DNA of 64,000 nt from Pedobacter aquatilis. GTDB lineage: Bacteria; Bacteroidota; Bacteroidia; Sphingobacteriales; Sphingobacteriaceae. Below the pieces are notes generated by a model. It had not been told where the DNA came from, did not search any database, and saw only the letters and a list, made by a program, of their open reading frames with translations. Shown piece by piece: positions 52,751 to 60,644 of the stretch. Each line of letters opens with the position of its first letter. Position 1 is the stretch's first letter. Location of the stretch: the NCBI RefSeq assembly GCF_030409415.1, contig NZ_JAUFPW010000012.1, positions 1 through 64,000 of the forward strand, written 5' to 3'. The position numbers and the translations under genes were made by a program.

Positions 52751-53581
52751 CTAAAACTTCTCTTTTAAAAACACCAAACATTTCTCGCAAACTTTAAATA
52801 AGAGCGGTGGCAAAGTTTCACTTTCATAAGGGTGTGTTGCACCATAAACGTGATTTGCGCCTTCAATTTTTACTAATTTGCTATTCAAATTGCTTTCTGC
52901 CAATTTCTGCGCATTTTCAAACGGTACATTTACATCATCATCTCCTTGAACAATTAACCAGGGAATGTTAATCCGTTTTGCCGCATTAAGGATATTTAAA
53001 GTCTCCGCATTTTCTTCAAAATCGTTTAGTAAAGCAACATTTAATGGCATTTGTTCCTTTGTTCTAGCATTGGTAACATAAATCTTTCCGGTTTTTTTCC
53101 ATTCTGCTTCTTGTTCTTTTTTCCAAAGGCTATTAAAACTTGAAATTGCACTCCAGGTAATAATTTTATTAATGCGCAAATCGTTGGCAGCTTCTACAAT
53201 GGCCAAACCACCACCTCGACTATGGCCGATAACGTTAATTTCCGTTTCTTTTCCATAAGATTTCTCAATAAAATCTAACACCGCATTTACATCAAAAAGT
53301 TCTTTAGAAAAAGTATTTTCGGCAAAAGCTTCTAAGTCGCTAACATCGTTTGGATTATCGGCGGACACACCACTATGCGATAAATTAAATTTGAGGTATC
53401 GATAACCATTGGACGCAAAATATCGGGCTACTAAATTGTGTGTTCCCCAATCTTTAAATCCTTTAAAACCATGAATAAAAAGCACAATTGGTGTATTGGG
53501 GTTGTTTTCATCAAAAGTAATGTCGCCAATAATTAGTTTTTCGTCTGCGCCTTTAAGGCTAAATTCACTTTGTTTAATCAT
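52751..53581 (-). CDS. alpha/beta hydrolase
   Basis: A 276-residue soluble hydrolase: oxyanion motif LFIHGFKGFKDWG (34-46), nucleophile elbow GHSRGG (Ser121), an acidic residue in VQGDDDVNVPF and the catalytic His in EGANHVYGATHP. It is similar to dienelactone-hydrolase-like peptidase/esterase families. The substrate is unknown. Confidence 0.88.
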   Translation of the reverse strand: MIKQSEFSLKGADEKLIIGDITFDENNPNTPIVLFIHGFKGFKDWGTHNLVARYFASNGYRYLKFNLSHSGVSADNPNDVSDLEAFAENTFSKELFDVNAVLDFIEKSYGKETEINVIGHSRGGGLAIVEAANDLRINKIITWSAISSFNSLWKKEQEAEWKKTGKIYVTNARTKEQMPLNVALLNDFEENAETLNILNAAKRINIPWLIVQGDDDVNVPFENAQKLAESNLNSKLVKIEGANHVYGATHPYESETLPPLLFKVCEKCLVFLKEKF

Positions 53582-53639
53582 AATATTTTAACAAATGTTA
53601 TTGGAATAGTGTTTGCCTCAATTTATAAAAACAAAGAAC

Positions 53640-53864
53640 ATGAGCACAGAAAACCAAACACCAAATACTGAGTCAGAAAACGGATTTTTTGATAATTTAA
53701 AGGATAAATTTAGCGATTTTAAAGAAAAGGCTGAAGATGCAATTGATGAAATAAAAGATAAAGCTGAAGATATTTGGGCTGAAACCAAAGAAAAGGCAGA
53801 AGACTTAAAAGAACAAGCTGAGGAAAAATGGGAAGACTTAACCTCAGATGAGGAGAAAAAGTAA
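53640..53864 (+). CDS. LEA-like 11-mer repeat protein (74 aa)
   Basis: A small, very acidic and lysine-rich protein. After a disordered start (MSTENQTPNTESENGFFDNL) it consists of regular 11-residue units: KEKAEDAIDEI, KDKAEDIWAET, KEKAEDLKEQA, EEKWEDLTSDE. This period is the hallmark of group 3 LEA proteins and apolipoprotein-like amphipathic helices, which fold on membranes or on drying. The ATG at 53640 is preferred to the open frame from 53613. It stands alone between a divergent hydrolase gene and a repeat. A desiccation or membrane stress role is inference. Confidence 0.78.
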   Translation: MSTENQTPNTESENGFFDNLKDKFSDFKEKAEDAIDEIKDKAEDIWAETKEKAEDLKEQAEEKWEDLTSDEEKK

Positions 53865-53932
53865 TTATACTTTAAAGGATAAAATTTCATTTTGTCGGTT
53901 GGTTTTTTAATTTTTAGCACATAATTGTGTTT

Positions 53933-54116
53933 AAAAACCCGATTGAAGTGGAAATACTTTTTGTTTGTAATAACTTTAAATAAGCTGTCATGCTGAGGCA
54001 CGAAGCATCTGCAACCGATGAAACAGATTCTTCGTTCCTCAGAATGACAGAAGTTAAAAAAGATTGAAACGAAAAGCGGGGCTAACATTAATAGTTTTGC
54101 TGGAAGTGCTTTCCTT
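53933..54116 (+). repeat. composite repeat E with a swapped interior
   Basis: The outer frame is canonical (AAACCCGATTGAAGTGGAAA, TACTTTTTGTTTG, AAAAAGATTGAAACGAAAAG, CGGGGCTAAC, GTGCTTTCC). The interior is a different inverted repeat (53985-54050, CTGTCATGCTGAGGCACGAA / TTCGTTCCTCAGAATGACAG) instead of the CTTCGACAGGCTCAG module. It fills the gap upstream of hemA. Confidence 0.85.
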
Positions 54117-54233
54117 AACATTTAGAGCTATTTATGAGTTTTAATATCTTGTGTCATGTTATTGCATTTATTTAAAACCGTTCTAAATTGATGTAAATTA
54201 CAGATTAATGACGGTGACATGCATCAACCCTGT

Positions 54234-54241
54234 TACTTTTG
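54234..54241 (+). promoter_or_regulatory. -7 element TACTTTTG of hemA
   Basis: Exact TAnnTTTG match 31 nt before the TTG start codon of hemA. Confidence 0.58.
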
Positions 54242-54271
54242 TATCCCGATAATAGTTAACAACGGAATCAC

Positions 54272-55498
54272 TTGGAATATTTAAAAGTAATAGCTTTTAC
54301 GCATCACCACATCGACTTGAAATCTTTAGGGAAATTAGTTATTTGTGACCAAAGTTTAGATAACAGGTTGAGAAATCTGCAAGCCGAGCTTCCTGTTAGC
54401 GAAATTTTCTATATCGGTACCTGTAATCGCGTTGAGTTTGTTTTTTTAACCAAAGAAAAAACCGACAAAGAGTTTGTTACTAAATTTCTTACCGTTTTAG
54501 ATATGGGGTTGCCTCCTGAATTTATGGAGCGTTTCCTTGATAATGTTACCGTTTTTGAAAATGAAGAGGCTTTTAATCATCTTTTAAGAACTTCTTGTTC
54601 TTTAGAAAGTTTGGTTGTTGGCGAAAAGGAAATCCTTGCTCAAATACGTAAAGCTTACGAAAACTGTCGCGATGCAGGTTTTACAGGCGATTATTTGCGT
54701 ATGATTATGGATAGGGTAGTAAAAACAGCTAAGGAAGTTTATACACATACCAATATCTCAAAAAATCCAGTTTCTGTTGTTTCATTGGCTTACCGTAAGC
54801 TTAAAGAATTAAATATGTGTGGCAATTCACGCGTTTTAATTATTGGTGCAGGCGAAACCAACCAAAATATTGCAAAATACCTTAACAAGCATAAATACTC
54901 TAATTTTTCAATTTTTAACCGCACCCTTTCTAAAGCCGAAACTTTGGCCGAAGAACTGAATGGTAAAGCTTATCAATTAGAAGCCTTGGAAAATTTTACC
55001 GAAGGTTTTGATGTAATTATTACTTGCACTGGTTCTACGGAGGCTATTATTGATGAAAAACTTTATGCCAAATTGCTCAACGGCGATACAGGTAAAAAGG
55101 TAATTGTTGATTTAGCTGTTCCGAATGATGTTGCGCCAGCTGTTATTCATAACAATCCGATTCATTACATCGAGGTAGAATCTTTAAAAGAAGTTGCCCG
55201 CAAAAATATTCAAGAGCGCTACAACGAATTGGTTCACGCCGAGGATATCATTAACGCTAACATTGCCGAGTTTTTTACCGTTTTAAAACAACGTCGTATC
55301 GAATTGGCCATGCAAGATGTTCCCCGTAAAATTAAGGAAATCAAAAATACAGCGCTAAACGGGGTGTTCGCTGATGAAATTAGTCAAATGGATGATGCAT
55401 CTCGTGAAGTTTTAGAGCGTGTAATGAATTACATGGAGAAAAAATGCATAAGTGTGCCGATGATTATGGCCAAAGAAATTTTGGTTAAAGAATCATAA
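54272..55498 (+). CDS. hemA: glutamyl-tRNA reductase
   Basis: A 408-residue HemA, first committed enzyme of C5 tetrapyrrole synthesis. It reduces glutamyl-tRNA to glutamate-1-semialdehyde with NADPH. Seen: GTCNRVE with the catalytic Cys51, SLVVGEKEILAQIRKAY, VVSLAYRKL, the nucleotide fold VLIIGAGETNQNIAKYL, and a C-terminal dimerisation helix. Translation appears to begin at TTG 54272; a stop codon 15 nt upstream (54257) excludes an earlier ATG in frame. It heads the heme cluster. Confidence 0.94.
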   Translation: MEYLKVIAFTHHHIDLKSLGKLVICDQSLDNRLRNLQAELPVSEIFYIGTCNRVEFVFLTKEKTDKEFVTKFLTVLDMGLPPEFMERFLDNVTVFENEEAFNHLLRTSCSLESLVVGEKEILAQIRKAYENCRDAGFTGDYLRMIMDRVVKTAKEVYTHTNISKNPVSVVSLAYRKLKELNMCGNSRVLIIGAGETNQNIAKYLNKHKYSNFSIFNRTLSKAETLAEELNGKAYQLEALENFTEGFDVIITCTGSTEAIIDEKLYAKLLNGDTGKKVIVDLAVPNDVAPAVIHNNPIHYIEVESLKEVARKNIQERYNELVHAEDIINANIAEFFTVLKQRRIELAMQDVPRKIKEIKNTALNGVFADEISQMDDASREVLERVMNYMEKKCISVPMIMAKEILVKES

Positions 55499-55555
55499 GT
55501 TTTATCCGCAAAGTTTAGGAGCAAAGAACGCAAAGTTAATCTTATATTTTTTGTC

Positions 55556-55936
55556 ACCATGGTTCGTGTCTTCACGAAACATTTTTATTTTTTTGAAAAG
55601 CAAATTCTCTGCTTTTCGGTTAATTCAGTCCTGCTTTTCGTTACAATCTTTTTGTTATTGTCAGTCTGAGCTTGTCGAAGACCTGCAACAAAAAGTATTT
55701 TCTCTGCAATCAGGTTTATTGAAACTAAGCTTGTGCGCTGAAACTTAAAAACCACCCCGCCATTTGGGCACTCCCAATGTCATTAAGCTAATAAGAGTCG
55801 TCATTTCGACCTTGTGGAGAAATCTTTGAAAATGATAGCTTTAAAAGATTTCTCCACTCGCTTCGCTGCGGTCGAAATGACGACTATATATGGTGTAACT
55901 AAATTACAATACGGGCACCCTGCAAAGGAGGGGAAT
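55556..55936 (-). repeat. composite F-E-G repeat, reverse, with nested insertion
   Basis: Read on the minus strand it contains, in order: F (AATTCCCCTCCTTTGCAGGG ... GCGGGGTGGTTTTTAAGTTT, split by a nested element), E (55591-55720; AAACCTGATTGCAGAG, ACTTTTTGTTGCAG, TCTTCGACAAGCTCAGACTG, AACAAAAAGATTGTAACG, GCAGGACTGAATTAACC) and G (TGTTTCGTGAAGACACGAAC, CATGG). It fills the hemA-hemCD gap and is the inverted counterpart of the element at 57832. No gene is seen in it. Confidence 0.8.
55800..55883 (+). repeat. palindromic repeat C nested in repeat F
   Basis: An 84-bp inverted repeat begins CGTCATTTCGACC, GGAGAAATCTTT and ends AAAGATTTCTCC, GGTCGAAATGACG. It sits between the two halves of the F element, which suggests insertion into it. 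Confidence 0.85.
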
Positions 55937-56069
55937 TGCAAATCGCAAAATAACTCACGTCCGCTGCTAACGTTCCCACGAACGCATCTTTCAGCTTCAT
56001 TTTTTCAGCTCAGAATGTAACCTCACTGTCTCATTTTTAAACATTTTACAAGATAAAGCCGTATTTAAT

Positions 56070-56077
56070 TAGATTTG
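56070..56077 (+). promoter_or_regulatory. -7 element TAGATTTG of hemCD
   Basis: Exact TAnnTTTG match 20 nt before the GTG start. It lies outside the neighbouring composite repeat. Confidence 0.58.
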
Positions 56078-56096
56078 CAAATCATTTAATAAAACA

Positions 56097-57677
56097 GTGA
56101 AGAAATTAACCATCGGAACACGCGGTAGCGAACTTGCTTTATGGCAAGCAAATCATATTCAAAGCGAATTGGCTGCTATTGGCATCGAAGCAGAGATCAA
56201 AATTATTAAAACGCAGGGCGATAAAATCCTGAATTTACGTTTAGATAAATTAGAAGGAAAAGGCTTTTTTACCAAAGAATTGGAAGAAGAACTTTTAGCC
56301 GGAACAATCGATTTGGCAGTTCACTGCTTAAAAGATTTGCCAACTACGCATCCTGCTGGTTTAACCATTGCAGCAATACCTCCACGTGAAGAGGCAACCG
56401 AATATCTTTTAATTTTAAAAGATTGTGTTGATGTTTCACAGAAGCTTTCTTTAAAAAAGGGAGCGATGGTTGGTACTTCATCAAACAGAAGAAAAGCACA
56501 GTTATTGGGTTTACGCTCTGATTTAGAAATTGAAGATTTACGCGGAAACGTACCAACAAGAATTCAAAAGCTTCGTGATGAAGATTACGATGCGATTATG
56601 TTGGCAAAAGCAGGCATTAAACGTTTAGGTTTAGATGTTAGCGAGTTTCATGTAGAAGAATTGGAAGCTACGGAATTTGTACCTGCACCCGCTCAAGGTG
56701 CTTTGGCTATTCAAATCAGAGAAAATGATGGTGAACTTTTTGATGCTTTGCAAAAACTCCACGACCCTGCAACAGCCGAAGAGGTTGGTGTAGAACGTAA
56801 GGTTTTAAATCTTTTTGAGGGTGGTTGTCATATGCCTTTAGGTTGCTATTGCAAAAAAGAAGATGGCGAATTTGAAGTTTGGACTTCAAAAGCTGAAACT
56901 GCCGAAGATTTCCCTGAAAGATTGTTTCTGCGTTCGGAAACGACCGATGGTTTAGCCGAAAAAATTGTAGCCAAGTTTGATGCATCAAGAAAAAAACCTA
57001 AAAAGGTTTTCATCTCACGCGAAATTGGCGAGCACAGTTATTTCCGAAAAGCTTTAGAAAGTAATAATATCGAAATCGAAGGACGTTCGTTAATCCGTAC
57101 ATTCCCGATTGTAACTGTTTTAGACCAGTTTATTCTAAAAAATATCGATTGGATTTTCTTTAGCAGTCGCAATAGTGTGGAGTATTTCTTCAATTTAAAA
57201 CCTCAGTTGCCAAAGAAAACGCAATTTGGCGTTGTGGGTAGAGGTTCGGAAGATGCTTTACGCAAGTTTAATCATTTCGCCGATTTTGTAGGTACAAGCG
57301 GCGATATTAAAGAAGTTGCTGAAGATTTTGCAAAATTGGTTACAGGCAAAAATATATTGTTTCCAAGGGCGCAAGATTCATTGCAATCCATTCAAAAATC
57401 GTTACCACCCGATGCTAAGATTATCGATTTACCAATTTACGAAACGGTAATCGAAGAAAATATTGACCAAAGTTATGCTGATGTATTGATTTTCACCAGT
57501 CCATCAAATGTTGATGCGTATTTCGCTGATAATTTACTGGAGCCTGGCCAGCAAGTTATTGCGATTGGAAATTCTACTGGTAAGAAGTTTGATGAAATGG
57601 GTGTGAAGTATGCTTTACCGTATTCGCCAGATGAAATTGGATTGTCGGAAGCGGTTTTTGGAATAGAAATAATATAG
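56097..57677 (+). CDS. hemCD: HemC-HemD fusion: hydroxymethylbilane synthase / uroporphyrinogen-III synthase
   Basis: A 526-residue two-domain enzyme. The first 300 residues are porphobilinogen deaminase: LTIGTRGSELALWQA, HCLKDLP, GTSSNRRKAQLL, AQGALAIQ and Cys244 in FEGGCHMPLG, which holds the dipyrromethane cofactor. From about 302 a HemD domain follows (KKVFISREIG, FFSSRNSVEYFF, VVGRGSEDAL, DVLIFTSPSNVDAYF, IAIGNSTGKKF). The fusion would pass hydroxymethylbilane to ring closure. It begins at GTG 56097. Composite repeats flank it on both sides in inverted orientation. Confidence 0.93.
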   Translation: MKKLTIGTRGSELALWQANHIQSELAAIGIEAEIKIIKTQGDKILNLRLDKLEGKGFFTKELEEELLAGTIDLAVHCLKDLPTTHPAGLTIAAIPPREEATEYLLILKDCVDVSQKLSLKKGAMVGTSSNRRKAQLLGLRSDLEIEDLRGNVPTRIQKLRDEDYDAIMLAKAGIKRLGLDVSEFHVEELEATEFVPAPAQGALAIQIRENDGELFDALQKLHDPATAEEVGVERKVLNLFEGGCHMPLGCYCKKEDGEFEVWTSKAETAEDFPERLFLRSETTDGLAEKIVAKFDASRKKPKKVFISREIGEHSYFRKALESNNIEIEGRSLIRTFPIVTVLDQFILKNIDWIFFSSRNSVEYFFNLKPQLPKKTQFGVVGRGSEDALRKFNHFADFVGTSGDIKEVAEDFAKLVTGKNILFPRAQDSLQSIQKSLPPDAKIIDLPIYETVIEENIDQSYADVLIFTSPSNVDAYFADNLLEPGQQVIAIGNSTGKKFDEMGVKYALPYSPDEIGLSEAVFGIEII

Positions 57678-57763
57678 AGGCAGAGGGTTTAAAGGTTTAA
57701 GGTGGAGGGTTTGGGAGCGGAAAGACTTAAGGTGAAAGACCTAAATGAAACTCAAGACCATCT

Positions 57764-57790
57764 CGTCATTGCGAGGTGCTGAGCAATCTT
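57764..57790 (+). repeat. repeat B, copy 3
   Basis: It reads CGTCATTGCGAGGTGCTGAG, CAATCTT. The preceding 57678-57745 stretch is purine-rich (AGGTTTAAGGTGGAGGGTTT), as in the purine arms of family H. Confidence 0.65.
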
Positions 57791-57831
57791 AAAGCGAAAA
57801 AGAACAGCTTTGAATTACTGATTTCAGAAAC

Positions 57832-58092
57832 TTTGAGGGGAACTCCCCTCCTTATTTTCAAGGAGGGGTTGGGGGTGGTTTTTTAGTTTCTTGCATAAAC
57901 TAAGTTTCTCTAAACCCGATTGAAGTGGAAAGCCTTTTTGCTGCAGGCGTTTGATAGGCTGAGACTGACCATCACAAAAAGCTTGCAACGAAAAGCGGGA
58001 CTACAGTAACCGAAGAACTACTGAAACTGCTTTTCATACTTCAAATACGCTCAATATGACAATAAAATGTTTCGTGAAGACACGGACCATGG
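57832..58092 (+). repeat. composite F-E-G repeat, forward
   Basis: F (57832-57885; GGGGAACTCCCCTCCTTATT, AAGGAGGGGTTGGGGGTGG), E (57911-58036; TAAACCCGATTGAAGTGGAA, GCCTTTTTGCTGCAG, CACAAAAAGCTTGCAACG, AAGCGGGACT, CTGCTTTTCAT) and G (58068-58092; TGTTTCGTGAAGACACGGAC) stand in this order. It has the same order as the inverted composite at 55556. No gene is seen in the hemCD-hemB gap. Confidence 0.82.
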
Positions 58093-58119
58093 CGATTGAA
58101 ATAATACAACATTCAAGTC

Positions 58120-58147
58120 TAAATACTTGATACTAAATACTTGATAC
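58120..58147 (+). repeat. exact 14-bp tandem duplication upstream of hemB
   Basis: TAAATACTTGATAC occurs twice without a gap, ending 7 nt before the hemB ATG. It covers the ribosome landing region and could affect translation. Confidence 0.8.
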
Positions 58148-58154
58148 AAATAAA

Positions 58155-59123
58155 ATGTTACATCGTCCGAGAAGATTAAGGAAAAACCCGTTGGTTAGAG
58201 AGATGGTAGCCGAAACCCGACTATCGAAAGATATGTTTGTGTACCCTTATTTTGTGGTGCCAGGAACGAATGTTACGCATGCCATTGACGCTATGCCTGG
58301 TGTAAACCATTATTCGGTTGATACTTTGGTTAAAGATGTTGAGGCTGGAATGAAGAAAGGTTTGAATAAAATCATGCTTTTTGGTGTGGGCGATGAAAAA
58401 TCTGCTGATGCAAAGTCTGCCTACCACGACCATTCGTTAGTACCTACAGCAGTTCGCGAATTGAAGAAGCAATTTGACGAAGATTTATATGTAGTTACAG
58501 ATGTTTGCGTTTGTTCTTATACTACTCACGGACATTGCGGCATTATGGAAAACGATTACGTTCAGAATGATAAAACCGTTGATGTAATTGCGAAAATGGC
58601 CTTAACCCATGCGCAAGCGGGAGCAGATATGTTTGCGCCATCGGATATGATGGATGGCAGAATTGAAGCGATGCGTAATTTGCTGGACGAAAATGGTTTC
58701 GTAAATGCAGCGATTATGAGTCACGCTACGAAATTTGCCTCTGCTTATTACGGACCATTTAGAGAAGCAGCAGATTGTGCGCCAAGTAAAGGCGATAGAA
58801 AGGCCTATCAAATGGATTTCAGAAATCCTTTGGAAGCTTTGCGTGAAGCACAATTAGATGAACAAGAAGGAGCTGATGTTTTGATGGTAAAACCAGGTTT
58901 AGCTTATCTGGATATTATTCAGCGGTTGAAACAAGATACCAATTTGCCTATTGCAGTTTATAATGTTTCGGGCGAATACTCGATGGTTAAAGCGGCTGCA
59001 GAACGTGGCTGGATTGACGAACAAAAAGTTGTAATGGAAACCATGCATGCTTTTGCAAGAGCAGGGGCAAGTATTATTACCACTTACCACATTAAAGATA
59101 TTTTAAATAACGATTGGATGTAA
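58155..59123 (+). CDS. hemB: porphobilinogen synthase
   Basis: A 322-residue delta-aminolevulinate dehydratase that joins two 5-aminolevulinate to porphobilinogen. Seen: RPRRLRKNPLVREMV, the zinc-type cysteines TDVCVCSYTTHGHCG (Cys118, Cys120, Cys128), APSDMMDGRI, the Schiff-base lysines in KFASAYYGPFREA and MVKPGLAYLD. The cysteine triad points to the Zn-dependent form. Confidence 0.97.
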   Translation: MLHRPRRLRKNPLVREMVAETRLSKDMFVYPYFVVPGTNVTHAIDAMPGVNHYSVDTLVKDVEAGMKKGLNKIMLFGVGDEKSADAKSAYHDHSLVPTAVRELKKQFDEDLYVVTDVCVCSYTTHGHCGIMENDYVQNDKTVDVIAKMALTHAQAGADMFAPSDMMDGRIEAMRNLLDENGFVNAAIMSHATKFASAYYGPFREAADCAPSKGDRKAYQMDFRNPLEALREAQLDEQEGADVLMVKPGLAYLDIIQRLKQDTNLPIAVYNVSGEYSMVKAAAERGWIDEQKVVMETMHAFARAGASIITTYHIKDILNNDWM

Positions 59124-59124
59124 G

Positions 59125-59209
59125 AAAGGTTTGAGGTAAAAGGTATAAGGTAAAAGGTTTTCAGACCATCGCCCTAAACCCTAGGCCTCTAAGCCCTAAA
59201 CCTTAATAA
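59125..59209 (+). repeat. family H spacer between hemB and hemL
   Basis: A purine arm (GGTTTGAGGTAAAAGGTATA, AGGTAAAAGG) is followed by a pyrimidine arm (CCCTAAACCCTAGGCCTCTA, GCCCTAAACC). They form an imperfect long hairpin filling the gap. Confidence 0.55.
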
Positions 59210-59211
59210 AA

Positions 59212-60582
59212 ATGTTAGATTCATTAAAGAAAATGTTTTCAGGCAACGAGGCCGATATTCCTTTAAATACTGGAAGTAAACCTGATATTTCGAGGGTAAA
59301 ATCTGCGGAATTGTACGAGAAATCAAAAACGTATTTTCCGGGTGGCGTAAATTCGCCAGTTAGGGCGTTTAAATCGGTTTATGGTACGCCACTTTTTATC
59401 GAAAAAGGAGATGGTTGTTATATTTGGGATGCAGATGGAAACCAGTTTATTGATTTCTGTGGAAGTTGGGGACCGCTGATTTTAGGTCATAACAACCCTA
59501 AAATTAGGGAGAAAGTTACCGAGGTGATGCAAAATGGCATGAGTTTCGGTGCGCCAACAGCTTTAGAAAATGAACTGGCAGAATTGATTATTAAAAACAA
59601 TCGTTTTGTAGAGAAAATTCGTTTCACAAGCTCTGGTACAGAGGCAGTTATGTCGGCGATTCGTTTAGCAAGAGGATTTACCGGTAAAGATAAAATTATC
59701 AAGTTTGAGGGTTGTTACCACGGTCATAGCGATTCTCTTTTGGTTAAAGCGGGTTCGGGTTTGGTTACTTTTGGTGAAACTTCTTCGGCTGGTGTTCCAA
59801 AATCTTTTGCTGAGGAAACCATTGTAATTCCATTGAATGATACGGCTGCAATTGAACAGGCTTTTGCGCAGTTTAAAGACCAGGTTGCTGCGGTAATTAT
59901 AGAGGGTATCCCCGCCAATAACGGATTGATTTTACAAGATGAAGAATATATCAAATTCTTAAGTAAAATTACTCAGGATAATGGTGCATTGTTAATCTTT
60001 GATGAGGTTATAACGGGTTTTCGTGTAGGTTTTGAAGGTGCTGCAGCTTACTATGGCATCACGCCTGATATTGTAACTTACGGAAAGATTATTGGTGGTG
60101 GTTTGCCAGTTGGTATGTACGGTGCGAGAGCCGAAATTATGGCGCATATTTCGCCTGATGGTGGTGTTTATCAAGCAGGTACATTATCTGGAAATCCGGT
60201 AGCCATGGCAGCTGGTATTGCAACGTTAACGGAATTGAATAAGTCGAGTTTTTACAAAGACTTAAACAATAAGACACAAGATTTCGTAGCAAGTATTCAA
60301 CGTTTCGCAACAGCCAGAAATTATAAATTTAAGGTGTTTACAGTTGGTTCTATATTTTGGTTTGCCTTTACGGATAAGGATAAGATTCAATCGGCTGATG
60401 ATATTGATGCGAGCAGCATGGAAAAATTTAAAGTGATGCACCGTGAATTGTTAAACCGTGGTATTTATTTGGGTCCATCGGGTTATGAAGTTGGTTTTGT
60501 ATCTTCCGCACATACGAAAATAGAACTGGAGAAAGCAAAAAGAGCAATTTTTGAAGCGCTGGATTTGGTGTTTAAGAAGTAG
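59212..60582 (+). CDS. hemL: glutamate-1-semialdehyde 2,1-aminomutase
   Basis: A 456-residue PLP-dependent aminomutase that makes 5-aminolevulinate. Seen: YFPGGVNSPVRAFK, DFCGSWGPLILGHNNP, TSSGTEAVMSAIRLARGFTG, KFEGCYHGHSDSLLVKAGSG, LIFDEVITGFR and the PLP Lys292 in TYGKIIGGGLPVG. About 25 extra N-terminal residues (MLDSLKKMFSGNEAD) precede the usual start. They are in frame with the only good ATG. Confidence 0.96.
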   Translation: MLDSLKKMFSGNEADIPLNTGSKPDISRVKSAELYEKSKTYFPGGVNSPVRAFKSVYGTPLFIEKGDGCYIWDADGNQFIDFCGSWGPLILGHNNPKIREKVTEVMQNGMSFGAPTALENELAELIIKNNRFVEKIRFTSSGTEAVMSAIRLARGFTGKDKIIKFEGCYHGHSDSLLVKAGSGLVTFGETSSAGVPKSFAEETIVIPLNDTAAIEQAFAQFKDQVAAVIIEGIPANNGLILQDEEYIKFLSKITQDNGALLIFDEVITGFRVGFEGAAAYYGITPDIVTYGKIIGGGLPVGMYGARAEIMAHISPDGGVYQAGTLSGNPVAMAAGIATLTELNKSSFYKDLNNKTQDFVASIQRFATARNYKFKVFTVGSIFWFAFTDKDKIQSADDIDASSMEKFKVMHRELLNRGIYLGPSGYEVGFVSSAHTKIELEKAKRAIFEALDLVFKK

Positions 60583-60644
60583 GTAGGAAACAAAGATAAA
60601 GGAACAAAGAATAAGGATTGCGTTCTTGGCAAAGGATTATAAAA

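Noticed and set aside
53618..54121. 167-codon minus-strand ORF
   Set aside because: It is antisense to the LEA-like gene and crosses the E repeat; Ser/Phe-rich antisense of Lys/Glu/Asp codons.
55551..56020. Two ORFs (65 and 68 codons) between hemA and hemCD
   Set aside because: Both are translations of the F-E-G composite and the nested repeat C, not conserved coding sequence.
55556..58092. hemCD as cargo of a composite transposon
   Set aside because: No transposase is present, the same elements occur singly in many other gaps, and hemCD belongs functionally to its neighbours.
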